From: Clostridiales bacterium
Lineage (GTDB): Bacteria > Bacillota > Clostridia > Lachnospirales > CAG-274
NCBI GenBank assembly: GCA_018371275.1
Contig: JAHALF010000002.1
Span: 62,001-126,000, forward strand
DNA length: 64,000 nucleotides
Reading direction: 5' to 3'
Below the pieces are notes generated by a model. It was not told the origin of the DNA and searched no databases. It saw only the letters and a list, made by a program, of their open reading frames with translations. The translations under genes and the position numbers were made by a program. Below are positions 8,010-16,636 of the stretch, piece by piece (positions within the stretch are counted from its first letter, which is position 1; each line of letters opens with the position of its first letter).

Positions 8010-8930
8010 TTATTCTTCCATATTCTTTATTATTCTTTCATTTAATGCTTGTGCTGCATTATAGCCCATTTTCTTTTGTCTCCTATTAACAGCTGCTGAC
8101 TCACATATCATAGCAAGGTTACGCCCCGGTCTAACAGGTAAAGTCTGACATACAATTTCATTTCCTAATATATCCATATATTCTTCAGTAAGCCCTAATC
8201 TATCATATTGTTTACCTTTTTCCCAAGCTTCCAACTTTATTATAAGGTCTATAGCTTGTGTATCTTTTACAGATTGTACCCCAAACATTTGTTTTACATT
8301 TATTATACCAATACCTCTAAGCTCTATAAAATATCTTATAACCTCTGGACAACTTCCAACAAGAGTATTATGAGAAACTTTTTTTATTTCTACTGCATCA
8401 TCCGCAACAAGCCTATGCCCTCTTTTGATTAATTCTAAAGCAGTCTCACTTTTACCAACACCACTTTCACCTACTATAAGAACACCTTCACCATATATAT
8501 CAACTAAAACCCCATGCATAGTAACTCTAGGTGCAAGCTGTACCCTAAGCCATCTTATAATTTCACTTTCAAATTCTGATGTAGAATCTTTTGTTTGAAG
8601 TAGAGGTACATTATGTCTTATAGCAGCATCTATTAACTCTTGCGGTGGATCTAACTCTCTACAAAATACTATACCAGGAACTTTATATGCACATATTTTT
8701 TCAAATATTTCTTCCTTATCTTTTTTTGATAATGTATTTATATAAGAATATTCAACAAGTCCAACTATCTGTATTCTTTCTGATGAGAAATATTCAAAAA
8801 ATCCTACTAATTGTAATGCCGGTCTATTTACTTCTGGGTGACATAAAATTTTTTCAGAAAAATCTACACTAGGAGTTAAATTTTTTAGTTCATACGCTTT
8901 AACTAATTCTTCTATTTTTACAGAATACAT
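8010..8930 (-). CDS. hprK: HPr kinase/phosphorylase
   Basis: This 306-residue bifunctional enzyme phosphorylates the regulatory serine of HPr and Crh with ATP or pyrophosphate when glycolytic intermediates are high, and removes it by phosphorolysis when phosphate is high. The N-terminal domain spans about 1-130. The catalytic domain shows the conserved His139, the P-loop GESGVGKS (154-161), LVADDAVEIK near 180, and the C-terminal signature with RPGRNLA, AAVNRRQKKMG. It is cytoplasmic and forms hexamers in known members. It is encoded in the same operon as a Crh-like protein with an intact target serine, its obvious substrate. Confidence 0.96.
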   Translation of the reverse strand: MYSVKIEELVKAYELKNLTPSVDFSEKILCHPEVNRPALQLVGFFEYFSSERIQIVGLVEYSYINTLSKKDKEEIFEKICAYKVPGIVFCRELDPPQELIDAAIRHNVPLLQTKDSTSEFESEIIRWLRVQLAPRVTMHGVLVDIYGEGVLIVGESGVGKSETALELIKRGHRLVADDAVEIKKVSHNTLVGSCPEVIRYFIELRGIGIINVKQMFGVQSVKDTQAIDLIIKLEAWEKGKQYDRLGLTEEYMDILGNEIVCQTLPVRPGRNLAMICESAAVNRRQKKMGYNAAQALNERIIKNMEE

Positions 8931-8947
8931 ATTTCTTCTCCTTAAAA

Positions 8948-9247
8948 TTAACTTTGTTTAATAGTTTTTTTTATAAAAAATTCCCCATATTCAAGCTCTA
9001 TTTTCCTATTACCACTTTTATCGGTAACAAATATTTCACACTCTTCTATAAGAGATATTTTAAGCTTTTTAGTAAAATTATTATTAAGCTGTTTTAATAT
9101 TTCTAATACAGCAGAATCTTCTAATATATCTTCAGATGATATATTTATTACAAACTCATCTTTTACAATATTCATTTTTATATTTACATTTTTAAACTCT
9201 TGTGTTTTTTCATCAAAATATACATAATCTGTTACAAAATTATCCAT
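8948..9247 (-). CDS. Hypothetical 99-residue protein, first gene of the hprK operon
   Basis: I do not recognise this family. It is a small soluble protein with no membrane segment, no cysteine motif and alternating beta-like strands (for example VNIKMNIVKDEFVINIS). It ends in a Lys-rich tail. The ATG at 9247 is preceded by AGGTGA; the in-frame GTG at 9256 is part of that SD and is unlikely to be the start. The stop is 17 nt before the hprK start, so it is co-transcribed with hprK-glk-murB-rapZ-whiA-crh. The first position in the operon suggests a role tied to HPr kinase or wall synthesis, but this is only association. Confidence 0.75.
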   Translation of the reverse strand: MDNFVTDYVYFDEKTQEFKNVNIKMNIVKDEFVINISSEDILEDSAVLEILKQLNNNFTKKLKISLIEECEIFVTDKSGNRKIELEYGEFFIKKTIKQS

Positions 9248-9279
9248 ATCAATCACCTCAAAAATAGTTTATATTAATA

Positions 9280-9308
9280 ATAATATAACAAATTTATCTT
9301 TTTTTCAA
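9280..9308 (-). promoter_or_regulatory. Putative promoter of the hprK-crh operon
   Basis: The minus strand has -35 TTGAAA (9303-9308), a 17-nt spacer and -10 TATTAT (9280-9285), about 33 nt before the first start codon. Confidence 0.55.
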
Positions 9309-9518
9309 TATTAATATTATCATTTAATATATTTTTATATAAAACTATCAAATATTTATATACTTTAATTTTTACTTTATAATTTATTTATAAATAAATC
9401 ATTTTTTTATTCATTATAAAATTTTACATAAAAATTATAATATATGATTTAGTATATAAAATTTATTATTAATAATACTAATATAATAATTTATTTTTTA
9501 AATTAATTCAATTTAAAG

Positions 9519-9547
9519 TTGACTTTTTATTATTAAGGTTATAAAAT
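9519..9547 (+). promoter_or_regulatory. Putative promoter of the LysM protein-rho genes
   Basis: -35 TTGACT (9519-9524), a 17-nt spacer and -10 TAAAAT (9542-9547), about 60 nt before the ATG. Confidence 0.55.
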
Positions 9548-9608
9548 TGTAAGATAGAATAGTTTTTTATAACTATTTGTAAAAAAAATAACTTTTAGGA
9601 GGCTTAAC

Positions 9609-10499
9609 ATGTCCAGTAAGGATAAAGATAATATAAACCCAAAACAACTTTTTAATGAAGATATGACAAAAAGGTTGGTTAAAAAAATTTTAGATGATGA
9701 TATTGAAGATAAAAAAAATAATAATAGAGATAACTCCGATTTTAATATAGAATATGAAGAATATGACAGTGAACAATTTGATGACGAATATGATGAATAC
9801 AGTTATGAAGATGAATACTACGATGAAGATGATGAATATGAAGACTATAAACCTAAACTACAAAAAAGGACTTCACCCAATACAAAAGAATCTTCTAGAA
9901 AAAGGACAACCTATCAAAATGAAAAAACAAACTATAGAAAAAATATAGAAAAGTATGGTAAAGAATTTTTTGATGATGAATATGATGAATATGACGATAA
10001 CTCGCCTTCTATAATGGGAAAAGTTATATCCTTTTCAATAATTATTGTTTTAACTATATCTACATCATTTTTAGCTTTAAGTTTAATTTCTACAAAAAAA
10101 GAAATTGAAGAATCAAAAGCTAAAATACAAGAATTACTAGACAGTAAAGCTAATACAGAAAGCAAAATTATGGAGGAATCTTTAAAAAATGAAATAGACT
10201 CTTTAAAAAAAGAAAATGAAGATTTAAAATTACAAATTAATCCAAATAGTCAAAATAATAAAAATGACAACACAACACAACAAACAACTAAATCTTCTTC
10301 AAACTCTAATGCTACAAATAATAACAGTAATAATTCTATACCATCTGAATATATTGTTAAAGAAGGTGATGTTATTTGGAACATTAGTAAAAAAGTATAT
10401 GGTAATGGAAGTCATTTTCAAAAAATATTAGATGCTAATGGTCTTAAAGAAAATAGCGTTTTAAAACCTGGTCAAAAACTTATTATTCCAAAACTTTAA
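9609..10499 (+). CDS. Membrane-anchored LysM-domain protein
   Basis: This 296-residue single-pass protein has a very acidic Asp/Glu/Tyr-rich cytoplasmic N-terminus (about 40-130). One membrane helix follows (about 137-158), then a short coiled coil (about 160-205) and a low-complexity Asn/Ser/Thr/Gln linker. A C-terminal LysM domain (about 248-296) reads YIVKEGDVIWNISKKVYGNG and ends PGQKLIIPKL. LysM binds N-acetylglucosamine glycans, so the outer end should touch peptidoglycan. There is no catalytic domain. A divisome or wall-tether role is possible but not shown. The gene is 12 nt before rho and probably shares its transcript. The SD is AGGAGG. Confidence 0.85.
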   Translation: MSSKDKDNINPKQLFNEDMTKRLVKKILDDDIEDKKNNNRDNSDFNIEYEEYDSEQFDDEYDEYSYEDEYYDEDDEYEDYKPKLQKRTSPNTKESSRKRTTYQNEKTNYRKNIEKYGKEFFDDEYDEYDDNSPSIMGKVISFSIIIVLTISTSFLALSLISTKKEIEESKAKIQELLDSKANTESKIMEESLKNEIDSLKKENEDLKLQINPNSQNNKNDNTTQQTTKSSSNSNATNNNSNNSIPSEYIVKEGDVIWNISKKVYGNGSHFQKILDANGLKENSVLKPGQKLIIPKL

Positions 10500-10511
10500 T
10501 TAGGAGGAAAT

Positions 10512-11870
10512 ATGGATTATAATAATCTTACTTTAGCAGAACTTAGAGATATAGCTAAAGAAAATAATATAAAATCTATTACAACATATAAAAAAAATGA
10601 ACTTATTAGCATACTAAATGCTATTAAAACTGAAAATAAAATCCAAGATTTATCAACTAATCATAAAGAAGAAATGGACAAACCTTGTAACAATAATTTT
10701 GATAAATTAGAAAAAGCATCTTATTTAAAAGAACTTGATAGTGGAATATCTGCTGAAGGAATATTAGAAGTTTTATCTGATGGATATGGTTTTTTAAGAA
10801 GTAATAATTATCTTTCTGGCTCAAACGATGTATATATTTCACCTGCACATATTAGAAGATTTAACCTTAAAACTGGTGACTATATAAATGGAACATTAAG
10901 AATACCAAAAGAAAATGAAAAATTTTCTGCCCTACTTTTTGTAAAAACAGTTAATGGGGATTCACCCATGTCAATTGTGTCTAGACCTAGTTTTGAAAAA
11001 TTAACACCTATATACCCTCAGGAAAAGCTAAATTTAGAAATAGGAAATAGCAGTTTATCAACTCGTATTATTGATATTATATGTCCAATAGGTAAAGGAC
11101 AACGTGGTATGATAGTTGCTCCCCCAAAAACTGGTAAAACTACTTTACTTAAATCTATTGCAAATTCTATAATAAAAAATCACCCAGAGGTTCATCTCCT
11201 TGTTTTATTGATAGATGAACGTCCAGAAGAAGTTACAGATATGCAGCGTTCTATTGTTGGTAATAACATAGAAGTAATATATTCTACATTTGATGAACAA
11301 CCAGACCACCATAGACGTGTTGCAGAAATGGTACTAGAACGTGCCAAAAGATTAGCAGAACAAGGAAAAGATTTAGTAATTTTATTAGATAGCATAACAA
11401 GACTATCTAGAGCTTACAATATTTTAACACCTTCTAGTGGTAGGACTTTATCTGGTGGTTTAGATCCTGCTACATTATATATGCCTAAAAAATTTTTTGG
11501 TGCTGCAAGAAATATAGAAGAAGGCGGTAGCCTTACAATACTTGCAACAGCCCTTGTAGATACTGGTAGCAAAATGGACGATGTTATATTCGAAGAATTT
11601 AAAGGTACTGGTAATATGGAGCTTGTGTTAGATAGAAAAATAGCTGAAAAACGTATATATCCTGCTGTTGATATATCTAAATCTAGTACAAGAAAAGAAG
11701 AACTATTATTAGATAAAGAATATTTAGATGCTTCTTATAATATTAGAAAATTATTTGGTAATAATCAAGCCCAAAACATAGATATAACAGAAAAAATCTT
11801 ATCTATGCTAAAATGTACAAAAAATAATAAAGAGTTTTTTAAACTTCTTCAAAAAACAGATATAAATTAG
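10512..11870 (+). CDS. rho: Transcription termination factor Rho
   Basis: Rho is a hexameric RNA-dependent ATPase that releases RNA polymerase from unstructured transcripts. The 452-residue protein has a SAP-like N-terminal helix bundle (1-40, LAELRDIAKENNIKS) and a linker. The cold-shock-like primary RNA site follows (about 78-147, EGILEVLSDGYGFLR). The RecA-like motor has Walker A PPKTGKTTLL (204-213, Lys209), Walker B VLLIDERPEE near 233 and an Arg-finger/R-loop region near 350. No large insertion is seen between the N-terminal bundle and the RNA site, unlike some actinobacterial and clostridial Rho. The rho-rpmE order is common in Firmicutes. The SD AGGAGG precedes the ATG. Confidence 0.97.
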   Translation: MDYNNLTLAELRDIAKENNIKSITTYKKNELISILNAIKTENKIQDLSTNHKEEMDKPCNNNFDKLEKASYLKELDSGISAEGILEVLSDGYGFLRSNNYLSGSNDVYISPAHIRRFNLKTGDYINGTLRIPKENEKFSALLFVKTVNGDSPMSIVSRPSFEKLTPIYPQEKLNLEIGNSSLSTRIIDIICPIGKGQRGMIVAPPKTGKTTLLKSIANSIIKNHPEVHLLVLLIDERPEEVTDMQRSIVGNNIEVIYSTFDEQPDHHRRVAEMVLERAKRLAEQGKDLVILLDSITRLSRAYNILTPSSGRTLSGGLDPATLYMPKKFFGAARNIEEGGSLTILATALVDTGSKMDDVIFEEFKGTGNMELVLDRKIAEKRIYPAVDISKSSTRKEELLLDKEYLDASYNIRKLFGNNQAQNIDITEKILSMLKCTKNNKEFFKLLQKTDIN

Positions 11871-11904
11871 AAATTTCTTAAAAATATATATTATTAAAAA
11901 AATA

Positions 11905-11933
11905 TTGCAATAGGTTACTTTATGTGCTATAAT
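11905..11933 (+). promoter_or_regulatory. Promoter of rpmE
   Basis: -35 TTGCAA (11905-11910), a 17-nt spacer and -10 TATAAT (11928-11933), placing the 5' end near 11940. Confidence 0.7.
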
Positions 11934-11953
11934 TTATTTGTTATGTTAATATA

Positions 11954-11981
11954 GAGATGCCAAAATGTATCTCAATTTTTT
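11954..11981 (+). promoter_or_regulatory. Leader hairpin plus U run in the rpmE 5' UTR
   Basis: A 7-bp stem (GAGATGC 11954-11960 with GTATCTC 11967-11973, one G-U pair) and a 6-nt loop are followed by AATTTTTT and then the SD. It resembles an attenuator or an autoregulatory ribosomal-protein leader; L31 leader motifs have been described in Firmicutes. That assignment needs a covariance-model search. Confidence 0.45.
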
Positions 11982-11999
11982 AGAAAGAGGTGTTTTACA

Positions 12000-12209
12000 A
12001 TGAGAGAAGGAATTCATCCAGAATACTTTCAAGCTAAAGTAAAATGTAACTGTGGTAATGAGTTTGTGGCTGGTTCTACAAATGAAGAAATTCGTGTTGA
12101 GGTTTGTTCTAAATGTCACCCATATTATACTGGTAGCCAAAAGCTTTTACTTGATGCTGGTGGACGTGTTGATAAATTCAACAAAAAATATGGCAGAACT
12201 AACCAATAG
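12000..12209 (+). CDS. rpmE: Ribosomal protein bL31, zinc-binding type
   Basis: This 69-residue protein of the large ribosomal subunit helps bridge the 50S and 30S subunits. It is the C+ form: Cys16, Cys18, Cys36 and Cys39 (CNC and CSKC) can hold zinc. Cells with this form often keep a cysteine-free paralogue for zinc starvation, and none is present here. The sequence begins MREGIHPEY, as usual for the family. SD AGAGGTG. It has its own promoter, a leader hairpin and a strong terminator, and so is expressed independently of rho. Confidence 0.97.
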   Translation: MREGIHPEYFQAKVKCNCGNEFVAGSTNEEIRVEVCSKCHPYYTGSQKLLLDAGGRVDKFNKKYGRTNQ

Positions 12210-12239
12210 TATAGTTTTTAATATTAAAATTAAAAATTC

Positions 12240-12268
12240 CCCTAAAGATAAAATATCTTTAGGGTTTT
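12240..12268 (+). terminator. Terminator of rpmE
   Basis: An 11-bp stem (CCCTAAAGATA / TATCTTTAGGG) with an AAA loop, followed by TTTTATTTT. Confidence 0.92.
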
Positions 12269-12335
12269 ATTTTATAATTTTAAATTACAAATAGATTACA
12301 AATTTTAATAAATTGTAAAAAAAGCTCGTTTAATC

Positions 12336-12364
12336 TTGAAAAAAGTCACATATTTTGATATACT
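12336..12364 (+). promoter_or_regulatory. Promoter of the LCP-glycosidase gene pair
   Basis: -35 TTGAAA (12336-12341), a 17-nt spacer and -10 TATACT (12359-12364). It covers the first codons of a longer in-frame reading of the LCP gene, which argues for the later start at 12396. Confidence 0.6.
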
Positions 12365-12395
12365 TTACTTTATTAATATTTTAGGAGTTTATATT

Positions 12396-13457
12396 ATGAA
12401 AAATTTAAATATGACATATAAAAAGAAATTTTTATCAACTTTTTTTATTGTTTTTAGCATTCTCTTAATATCTTTATTATTTATATTTTTAGGGTATAAA
12501 TTTTTATATGCTAAACCTGTCTATGACCCATCTAAACAAAGAGATTCTTCCCTTATTACAGAAAAAGAACTCCAACAACAAATAGAACAAACATCTAATG
12601 GTGTTTTCACACCCCCTATAAGAACTAATATTTTAATAACTGGTGTAGATAAAGCAGAAAACTTAACTGATGTTTTAATGGTTGCTAGTTTTATTAGCAC
12701 AACTGGTGAAATAAATTTAATATCTATACCTAGAGATACATATATTTCATATAGTGGAGAAGATTTAAAAAATATTAGGAATATAAATAGCAATATTCCT
12801 AGATATATGAAAGCTAATTCCATATATGCTTATACAAAAAGTAGTGGTATGGAAGGTGTAAAAACAACTATTGAATCTATGTTAGGTATAAAAATAGATT
12901 ATTATGTAAAAGTGGATTTGGATGCGTTTAAATCTATTGTAGATGCTGTTGGAGGCATATATTTTGATGTTCCAAAAGGTGGGCTTAAATATAGCGATCC
13001 TACACAAAATTTGTACATAAATCTCAAGGAAGGTAGACAGCTTTTAGATGGTGAAGCTGCAGAAGGTTTAGTTCGTTTTAGAAAAGGTTATGCTAGACAA
13101 GATTTGCAAAGAGTTGAAGTGCAACAACAGTTTATTAAAGAATTTATTTCCCAAGTTTTAAGTAAAGAGACTTTAATGAACAACCTAGGCGAAATAACAT
13201 TAAATATTATAAAATATGTAGAAACAGACTTTAGTGTATCCGATTTTCCTAAATATTTAAATTCAATACCTAATATTAACCCTGAAAAAATGAAAACAAT
13301 AACTTTACCTGGTACACCACAAATGATAGATAACTTATCTTACTATGTTTTAGATAGTAACAGTATAAAAGATATTGTTGATGAATTTTTTTATGGAAAT
13401 ACTGACCCAGATAAAGAAAATGACATAAACACTAGCTCAGAAACAACTTCTGAATAA
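12396..13457 (+). CDS. LCP (LytR-CpsA-Psr) family glycopolymer ligase
   Basis: LCP enzymes sit in the membrane facing outward and transfer teichoic acid or other lipid-linked glycopolymers onto peptidoglycan. The 353-residue protein has a basic N-terminus, one membrane helix (about 12-34) and the LCP core, with TDVLMVASF near 90, the IPRD motif (Arg112) and FRKGYARQDLQR near 228-239, which supplies the conserved Arg and Asp. I start at ATG 12396 behind TAGGAG; an upstream in-frame start would lie in the promoter. The C-terminus is a polar Asp/Glu/Ser/Thr tail. It is followed 28 nt later by a secreted phosphodiester glycosidase, so both probably act on the same surface polymer. Confidence 0.92.
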   Translation: MKNLNMTYKKKFLSTFFIVFSILLISLLFIFLGYKFLYAKPVYDPSKQRDSSLITEKELQQQIEQTSNGVFTPPIRTNILITGVDKAENLTDVLMVASFISTTGEINLISIPRDTYISYSGEDLKNIRNINSNIPRYMKANSIYAYTKSSGMEGVKTTIESMLGIKIDYYVKVDLDAFKSIVDAVGGIYFDVPKGGLKYSDPTQNLYINLKEGRQLLDGEAAEGLVRFRKGYARQDLQRVEVQQQFIKEFISQVLSKETLMNNLGEITLNIIKYVETDFSVSDFPKYLNSIPNINPEKMKTITLPGTPQMIDNLSYYVLDSNSIKDIVDEFFYGNTDPDKENDINTSSETTSE

Positions 13458-13485
13458 AATTAATAAATAACCTTAGGAGGAAAAT

Positions 13486-16347
13486 ATGAAAAAGAAATTT
13501 TTAACATATACACTAGCTTTTGCTCTAAGTTTATCTACATTTATTCCTAAAAATGTTTTTGCCGATTCAAACCTTTTATATGTAGATAAAGAAGTACAGA
13601 CTATAACAGATGGTCTTACTTATGAAAAAAGCGAGCGTCTTTACAAATCTGGTTGGAAAGATGTCTATGTATTAATAGCTGATTTAACAAATCCTAATAT
13701 AGATGTAGAAATACTAGATTCTGTAACAGAACATGGTCTTAAGAAAAATGTTGAAGCCCTTACAAAAGAAAATAACGCAGTTGCTGGTATAAATGCTGAC
13801 TTTTTTGGCTCTGGAAATCCTGGTTCTAGTATGGGACAAATAATAGTAGATGGAAATGTTAATGAAGCCCAAAATTATTATAATGCCTCATCTAATAAAT
13901 ATGCTGGTATATTTTTAGATAAGTATGGTAATGCATTTGTAGACTATATAAAATCTAATTTAAGACTATATAATGAAAAAGTATCTTTAGAGTTACAAGC
14001 CAAAAATAAAATAACAGATTTTAAAAAACCTGTATATTTTGATAGAAGTATAATAACTAATACTCAAGATTTAGATAAAAGAAATAAAAATCTTTTTAAA
14101 ATTGTTGTTCAAGATAAAAAAATAATTAAAAAAGCTGGGGCTGGTGAAACTGTAGATATTCCAGAAAATGGATATATCATAGTTATGGATAAAGCAACTG
14201 CATCTGAAAAATTAGCCTTATTTAATGTAGGTGATAACTTAAATTTTACAGAAAGTTATAAATTTGTTTTTAGAGAAGGCAAAAATATATCTGATGTTTT
14301 AACAGGCATATCTGCTGGTGGAGAAATATTAAGAAATGGTAAACCGATATCTACAGGTATGTCTATATCTCCAAAATCTAGAAATCCCCGTAGTGCTGTT
14401 GGTGTAAATAATGAAAAAAATAAACTTATACTTGTAGCCGTAGATGGACGTGGACAAAGTGTTGGTGCTACTCACGATGAAATGGCTAGTATATTGTTAG
14501 AATATGGTGCATATGATGCAATACACCTTGATGGTGGGGGTTCTACAACTGTTGCATTAAGAGAAGAAGGCGAAAGAGATGTAAAAATAGTAAATGATGT
14601 TTCTGATAACTCACCTAGACTTGTACCCAATGCTATAGGTATTAAATCATCAAATCCTACTGGTGATGTAGCATCTTTATTAGTTAGTATAGATAAAAAA
14701 GAGGAAGATGCTATTATATCTGGATTAACATACTCTTTAAAAGTGACTGGTGTAGATGCTAATAAAAACCCAGTTGATATAGACTCTAATCAAGTTACAT
14801 TTACATTTCAAAATGAAAATGATGGTACTATAAATGGTTCTAGTTTTATATGTAATAACTCTGGAAACATAACTATAAATGCAACTTATCCAAATGGCGC
14901 AACTGGACAAACTAGCTTTAAAGTAGTAGACCCCCTTAGTTCTATAATTCCTAAAGCTAACAAAACATCTTTATATGTTGGAGAAAACACTCCACTTTTT
15001 GTAGAAGCTACAAATAAAGATGGGTTTTCTAAAGCTATCGATAGCTCTTTAGTTTCTTGGACTGTGGATAATGAAGATTTAGGATATATACAAAATAATA
15101 CTTTTTATGCAAAATCTGAAGGTATAGCTACTTTAACTTCAACATATAATGGTCTCAGTGCCTCTATCACTATTGCTATTGGCAGTAGTCCTACTCCTAT
15201 AACATCTTTTGAGGAAACAAGAAACTTATTTATGATGTATTTCCCTGCTGATAAAACAGTAACTGGTGGTGCTGGAATAACAAATTCTTCTGCTTATGAT
15301 GGAAAAAATAGTCTTTTATTAAGCTACAATTTTAAAGAAAATGTTTCTACACCACAAGCTAGTTATGTTTGCTTTGAAAAACAACCTATAATATTAAATG
15401 GTTCTCCTAATGCTATACAAATGCAAATTAAAGGTGATGGTAGTGGTAATATGGTAAAAATGGTTCTTAAAGATAAAAATAATAAAGAATACGTTTTACC
15501 AATTTTAGATGAAATGACTTCTACTGATTGGGTTACTGCTAATGTAGCTGTTCCTGCAAATATTACTTATCCTATTAAAATAGACAAAATATATGTTGCT
15601 ACACAAAACACAACAGATAAAGAAAGCGGAACTATATATATAGATGGAATAAATGCTATGAACAAAAGAACAGATGGTGGTGTTCTTACAAACTCTTATA
15701 AAGACCCTCTTAACCAAGATATAAGTCAAGCTCCTACAAACCAGGAAGAAGATATTACTGTTTTTGGTCAAACTAACAATAAGCCTCATCAAAATTCTAA
15801 AACAGTTTTACAAGATAGTATAAATATTATGAAACCTAACGCTAGAGCTATGGTGTTTGCTGGTCCTACTAATTTAGATGGTATTAATACTGGTGTTACT
15901 ACTGTATCTTGGAATAATAAATATACTACAACAAATACAAACTATTTATCTATTATAAACCTTGCTACAAAAAGTGGTATTATGAGAACAGAAAGTCCTG
16001 ATCAATGGAGATGGTTACAAAGCTATTTGGAAAATCAAAGCAAAAATAATATTCTAATAAATATGGATAAAAATATATGGGATAGTAACAATAATCTTAA
16101 AGGTACTAAAGAAAATGAACTTTTACACAAAATATTAAAAGATTTTGTAGCAGAAACAGGTAAAAATGTAATAGTTGTATCTGCTGTATCTGATAAATCT
16201 AATATATATGTTAAAGATGGCGTTAGATATATTACATTAAATGGTTTAACTAATCCTAATTCTAGTGATTTAAGTAACTATAAATATTTAAAAATAAGAG
16301 CTAGTGAAAACGATTTAAAATATGAAATTTATAATGTATATCAATAA
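13486..16347 (+). CDS. Secreted phosphodiester glycosidase (NAGPA domain) with Ig-like and phosphoesterase-like modules
   Basis: This 953-residue exported protein has a signal peptide (about 1-26, ending NVFAD). It then has an NAGPA-type phosphodiester glycosidase domain (about 40-395) with GINADFF, HLDGGGSTT near 349-357 and VPNAIGI. Two Ig-like stretches follow (about 400-565), then a beta-rich, carbohydrate-binding-like region (about 575-730). The C-terminal 180 residues resemble the metallophosphoesterase end of related clostridial proteins, but the usual metal-binding histidine context reads NMDKNIWD, so it is probably inactive. NAGPA domains cleave sugar-phosphodiester links, for example in wall polymers. 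Pairing with an LCP ligase supports a role in trimming wall glycopolymer. SD AGGAGG. Confidence 0.88.
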   Translation: MKKKFLTYTLAFALSLSTFIPKNVFADSNLLYVDKEVQTITDGLTYEKSERLYKSGWKDVYVLIADLTNPNIDVEILDSVTEHGLKKNVEALTKENNAVAGINADFFGSGNPGSSMGQIIVDGNVNEAQNYYNASSNKYAGIFLDKYGNAFVDYIKSNLRLYNEKVSLELQAKNKITDFKKPVYFDRSIITNTQDLDKRNKNLFKIVVQDKKIIKKAGAGETVDIPENGYIIVMDKATASEKLALFNVGDNLNFTESYKFVFREGKNISDVLTGISAGGEILRNGKPISTGMSISPKSRNPRSAVGVNNEKNKLILVAVDGRGQSVGATHDEMASILLEYGAYDAIHLDGGGSTTVALREEGERDVKIVNDVSDNSPRLVPNAIGIKSSNPTGDVASLLVSIDKKEEDAIISGLTYSLKVTGVDANKNPVDIDSNQVTFTFQNENDGTINGSSFICNNSGNITINATYPNGATGQTSFKVVDPLSSIIPKANKTSLYVGENTPLFVEATNKDGFSKAIDSSLVSWTVDNEDLGYIQNNTFYAKSEGIATLTSTYNGLSASITIAIGSSPTPITSFEETRNLFMMYFPADKTVTGGAGITNSSAYDGKNSLLLSYNFKENVSTPQASYVCFEKQPIILNGSPNAIQMQIKGDGSGNMVKMVLKDKNNKEYVLPILDEMTSTDWVTANVAVPANITYPIKIDKIYVATQNTTDKESGTIYIDGINAMNKRTDGGVLTNSYKDPLNQDISQAPTNQEEDITVFGQTNNKPHQNSKTVLQDSINIMKPNARAMVFAGPTNLDGINTGVTTVSWNNKYTTTNTNYLSIINLATKSGIMRTESPDQWRWLQSYLENQSKNNILINMDKNIWDSNNNLKGTKENELLHKILKDFVAETGKNVIVVSAVSDKSNIYVKDGVRYITLNGLTNPNSSDLSNYKYLKIRASENDLKYEIYNVYQ

Positions 16348-16387
16348 ATTTTTTAAATGATTTACATTAAAAAATAGTTAATTAAAA

Positions 16388-16413
16388 AAACTCCCTTATG
16401 TAAGGGAGTTTTA
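16388..16413. terminator. Bidirectional terminator between convergent genes
   Basis: The stem ACTCCC(TT)/(AA)GGGAGT with a 4-nt loop has A-rich and T-rich flanks. It serves the glycosidase gene on plus and the small membrane protein on minus. Confidence 0.88.
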
Positions 16414-16593
16414 TTTAGTTAAAAATATTAAACATAAACCGCCTATAAACATAGCAAGTGCTAATATATACCCCCACCAAGGTATAATTAACACTAACAA
16501 CATACCAAAACCTACTGATGCTAATATTATACCTATTAAAGTTGATAAAGATAATACGTACCTACAATTTTTTCCCAAACTTATCATCTCCAA
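16411..16593 (-). CDS. Small two-helix membrane protein, hypothetical
   Basis: This 60-residue hydrophobic protein has two likely membrane helices (about 14-37 and 40-58) separated by a Pro-Trp-Trp-Gly turn. I recognise no family. The start is uncertain: TTG at 16593 has only a weak AAG upstream, and ATG at 16587 has GGAG directly against it, which is too close. It ends at the shared terminator and lies downstream of sfsA in the same direction (43 nt), so it may ride on that transcript. The even hydrophobicity and clean ending make it look real rather than chance. Confidence 0.6.
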   Translation of the reverse strand: MEMISLGKNCRYVLSLSTLIGIILASVGFGMLLVLIIPWWGYILALAMFIGGLCLIFLTK

Positions 16594-16636
16594 TAATATC
16601 TTATTAATACTATATTCTTATAAATATATTTGTTTA

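Larger units (their letters stand above)
9257..9608. other. Divergent intergenic region, no gene
   Basis: These 350 very AT-rich bases separate the minus-strand hprK operon from the plus-strand LysM-rho genes. I find one plausible promoter at each end (listed separately), a small inverted repeat (AATAGTT 9558-9564 with AACTATT 9571-9577) in the plus leader, and no open frame with an SD. Confidence 0.6.

Noticed and set aside
9257..9608. Repeat- or CRISPR-like pattern in the AT-rich spacer
   Set aside because: Only short A/T runs recur; there are no repeats of constant length and spacing.
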